In this document: piece after piece, positions 63,060 to 64,000 of the stretch
Layout of the letters: each line of letters starts with the position of its first letter
Numbering within the stretch: position 1 is the first letter of the stretch
The notes under the pieces: generated by a model
What the model saw: the letters and a program-made list of their open reading frames with translations, nothing else
Databases searched by the model: none
What the model was told of the DNA's origin: nothing
From: Theropithecus gelada
Lineage: Eukaryota > Chordata > Mammalia > Primates > Cercopithecidae
Direction of reading: 5' to 3'
NCBI RefSeq assembly: GCF_003255815.1
Contig: NC_037672.1
Coordinates: forward strand, 100,618,282 to 100,682,281
Length of the DNA: 64,000 nt
Position numbers and translations under genes: made by a program

Positions 63060-63310
63060 TCTTAAATTCCATTTTCTGCTTTTTGGAATTTTTCCGGCTA
63101 CTCTTGTCTGTTATGTTTCCATACAAATTTTAAAATCATCTTACCTAGTTTAAACATGAAAATGTACTCTTGATATTTTTATTAGGATTGTGTTAAATCT
63201 AGAAATTAACCCAGAGGCCTGATATCCTTGTGATTTTGAATCTTCTACATCTAAGTATGCTTTTCCATTTTTTCAAGTATTTGTTTGTGTCCTTCAAGTC
63301 TGATTTACAA

Positions 63311-63642
63311 GTTTTCTTAGGCCGGGTGTGGTGGCTCACCCCTGTAATCCCAGAACTTTGGGAGGCCGAGGTGGCGGATCACTTGAGGCCAAGAGTTCGA
63401 GATCAGCCCAGCCAACATGGCGAAACTCTGTCTCTACCAAAAATACAAAAATTAGCTGGGCGTGGTGATGCATGTCTGTAATCCCAGCTACTTGGGTGGC
63501 TGAGGCACGAGAACTGCTTGAGCCCAGGAGGTGGAGGTTGCATTGAGCTGAGATCATGCCACTGCAGTCCAGCCTGGGAGACACAGTGAGAGTCTGCCTC
63601 AAAAAAATTAAAAAAACAAAAACAAAAACAAAACGTTTTCTT
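63311..63642 (+). mobile_element. Alu (S-like)
   Basis: The body starts at 63320 (ggccgggtgtggtggctcac) and its CAAAA-rich tail ends near 63634; gttttctt flanks both sides. Confidence 0.94.
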
Positions 63643-64000
63643 TATATCAGTCTTGTACAAATCTTTGTTGAGTTTCTTCCTAGGTATCACATCTTTTAGG
63701 TTATTATAAATAACCTACTAAAATATTTTACTAAATATTTTAACTGGTTTTTGTTTATTAATATTTTAACTTTCTAAAATTAGTATCTGTATATTAATTT
63801 TATACCCCACTATCTTTCTTAATTTTCTTATTTTGAAAGTTTAAATGGCTTTTAAGGAATTCTCATGGGCTTTCCTGCTGTACAATACCATCAATTGTAT
63901 AATTTTCATTTTTTAATTGATGCTATTGTAGACTAAAATAAAAATTAACCAGATACAGATGCTGATTTCTATGTTAAAGACTTTTATCAGAAAATCATCA

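Larger units (their letters stand above)
62845..64000 (-). mobile_element. Probable old L1 sequence, split by an Alu
   Basis: 'tattctattccactgggctg', 'ttgtgttaaatctagaaatt' and 'gatatccttgtgattttgaa' resemble reversed L1 sequence. It is interrupted at 63320-63634. The right end runs off the window. Confidence 0.5.

Noticed and set aside
1..64000. CRISPR arrays, tRNA or rRNA genes, bacterial operons
   Set aside because: None seen; the window is primate intron and exon sequence.

Overview
The window is primate genomic DNA, most likely from an Old World monkey such as a macaque. Introns are full of Alu and L1 elements. The youngest Alus carry bases typical of cercopithecoid AluYR copies ('ggctcaagcctgtaat' and 'gagatccggccactgcac', where human AluY usually has 'gctcacgcc' and 'gatcgcgcc'). 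The only functional gene I can support is CENPE (centromere protein E, a kinesin-7), on the minus strand. I mapped 33 internal coding exons. They run from the end of the motor domain (61591) through the coiled-coil rod to the start of the C-terminal kinetochore-targeting region (10787). The first motor exons, the C-terminus, the promoter and the poly(A) site lie outside the window.

Layout from left to right. 1-10786 is the intron after the last exon seen; it holds a 3' piece of a fairly young L1PA and a nearly full-length old L1, both on the plus strand, each with Alus nearby. 10787-16544 holds four exons of the C-terminal rod and kinetochore-binding region. 17901-36605 is a compact repeat array in which two exon types alternate: a K type (about 273-291 bp, one reduced to 204 bp) and a D type (156-159 bp). 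36729-41013 holds the earlier rod exons. 41014-53128 is a 12-kb intron filled mainly by an old L1 that was itself hit by a younger L1. 53129-61591 holds the neck coiled coil, an exon with an RVTW motif (the known PP1-docking/Aurora site in CENP-E), and the last two motor exons. 61592-64000 is intron.

The most interesting result is in the exon array. The K-D alternation is broken at three places: two K-K junctions and one D-D junction. At each of these places the intron contains a decayed exon of the missing type. One K-type fossil (20602-21153) is split by an Alu and its donor is AT instead of GT, yet without the Alu it is 282 nt with no stop codon. Two D-type fossils (22543-22691 and 24826-24960) carry deletions, stops or a lost acceptor. 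All exons in the array are phase 0 at both ends, so an exon can be lost without shifting the frame, which explains how the rod could grow and shrink by whole coiled-coil modules. Old L1 fragments shared by several of these introns suggest that part of the array duplicated after an ancient L1 insertion.

Other points of note: a 45-47-nt inverted repeat at 55814-55924; an apparent missing small exon between 38120 and 37043; a NAGNAG acceptor at 16544; and a second partial copy of an exon/donor edge near 17046. Exon boundaries were assigned by eye from GT/AG signals, open frames and remembered human CENP-E protein, with no alignment run. Repeat family names come from recalled consensus sequences and are approximate.
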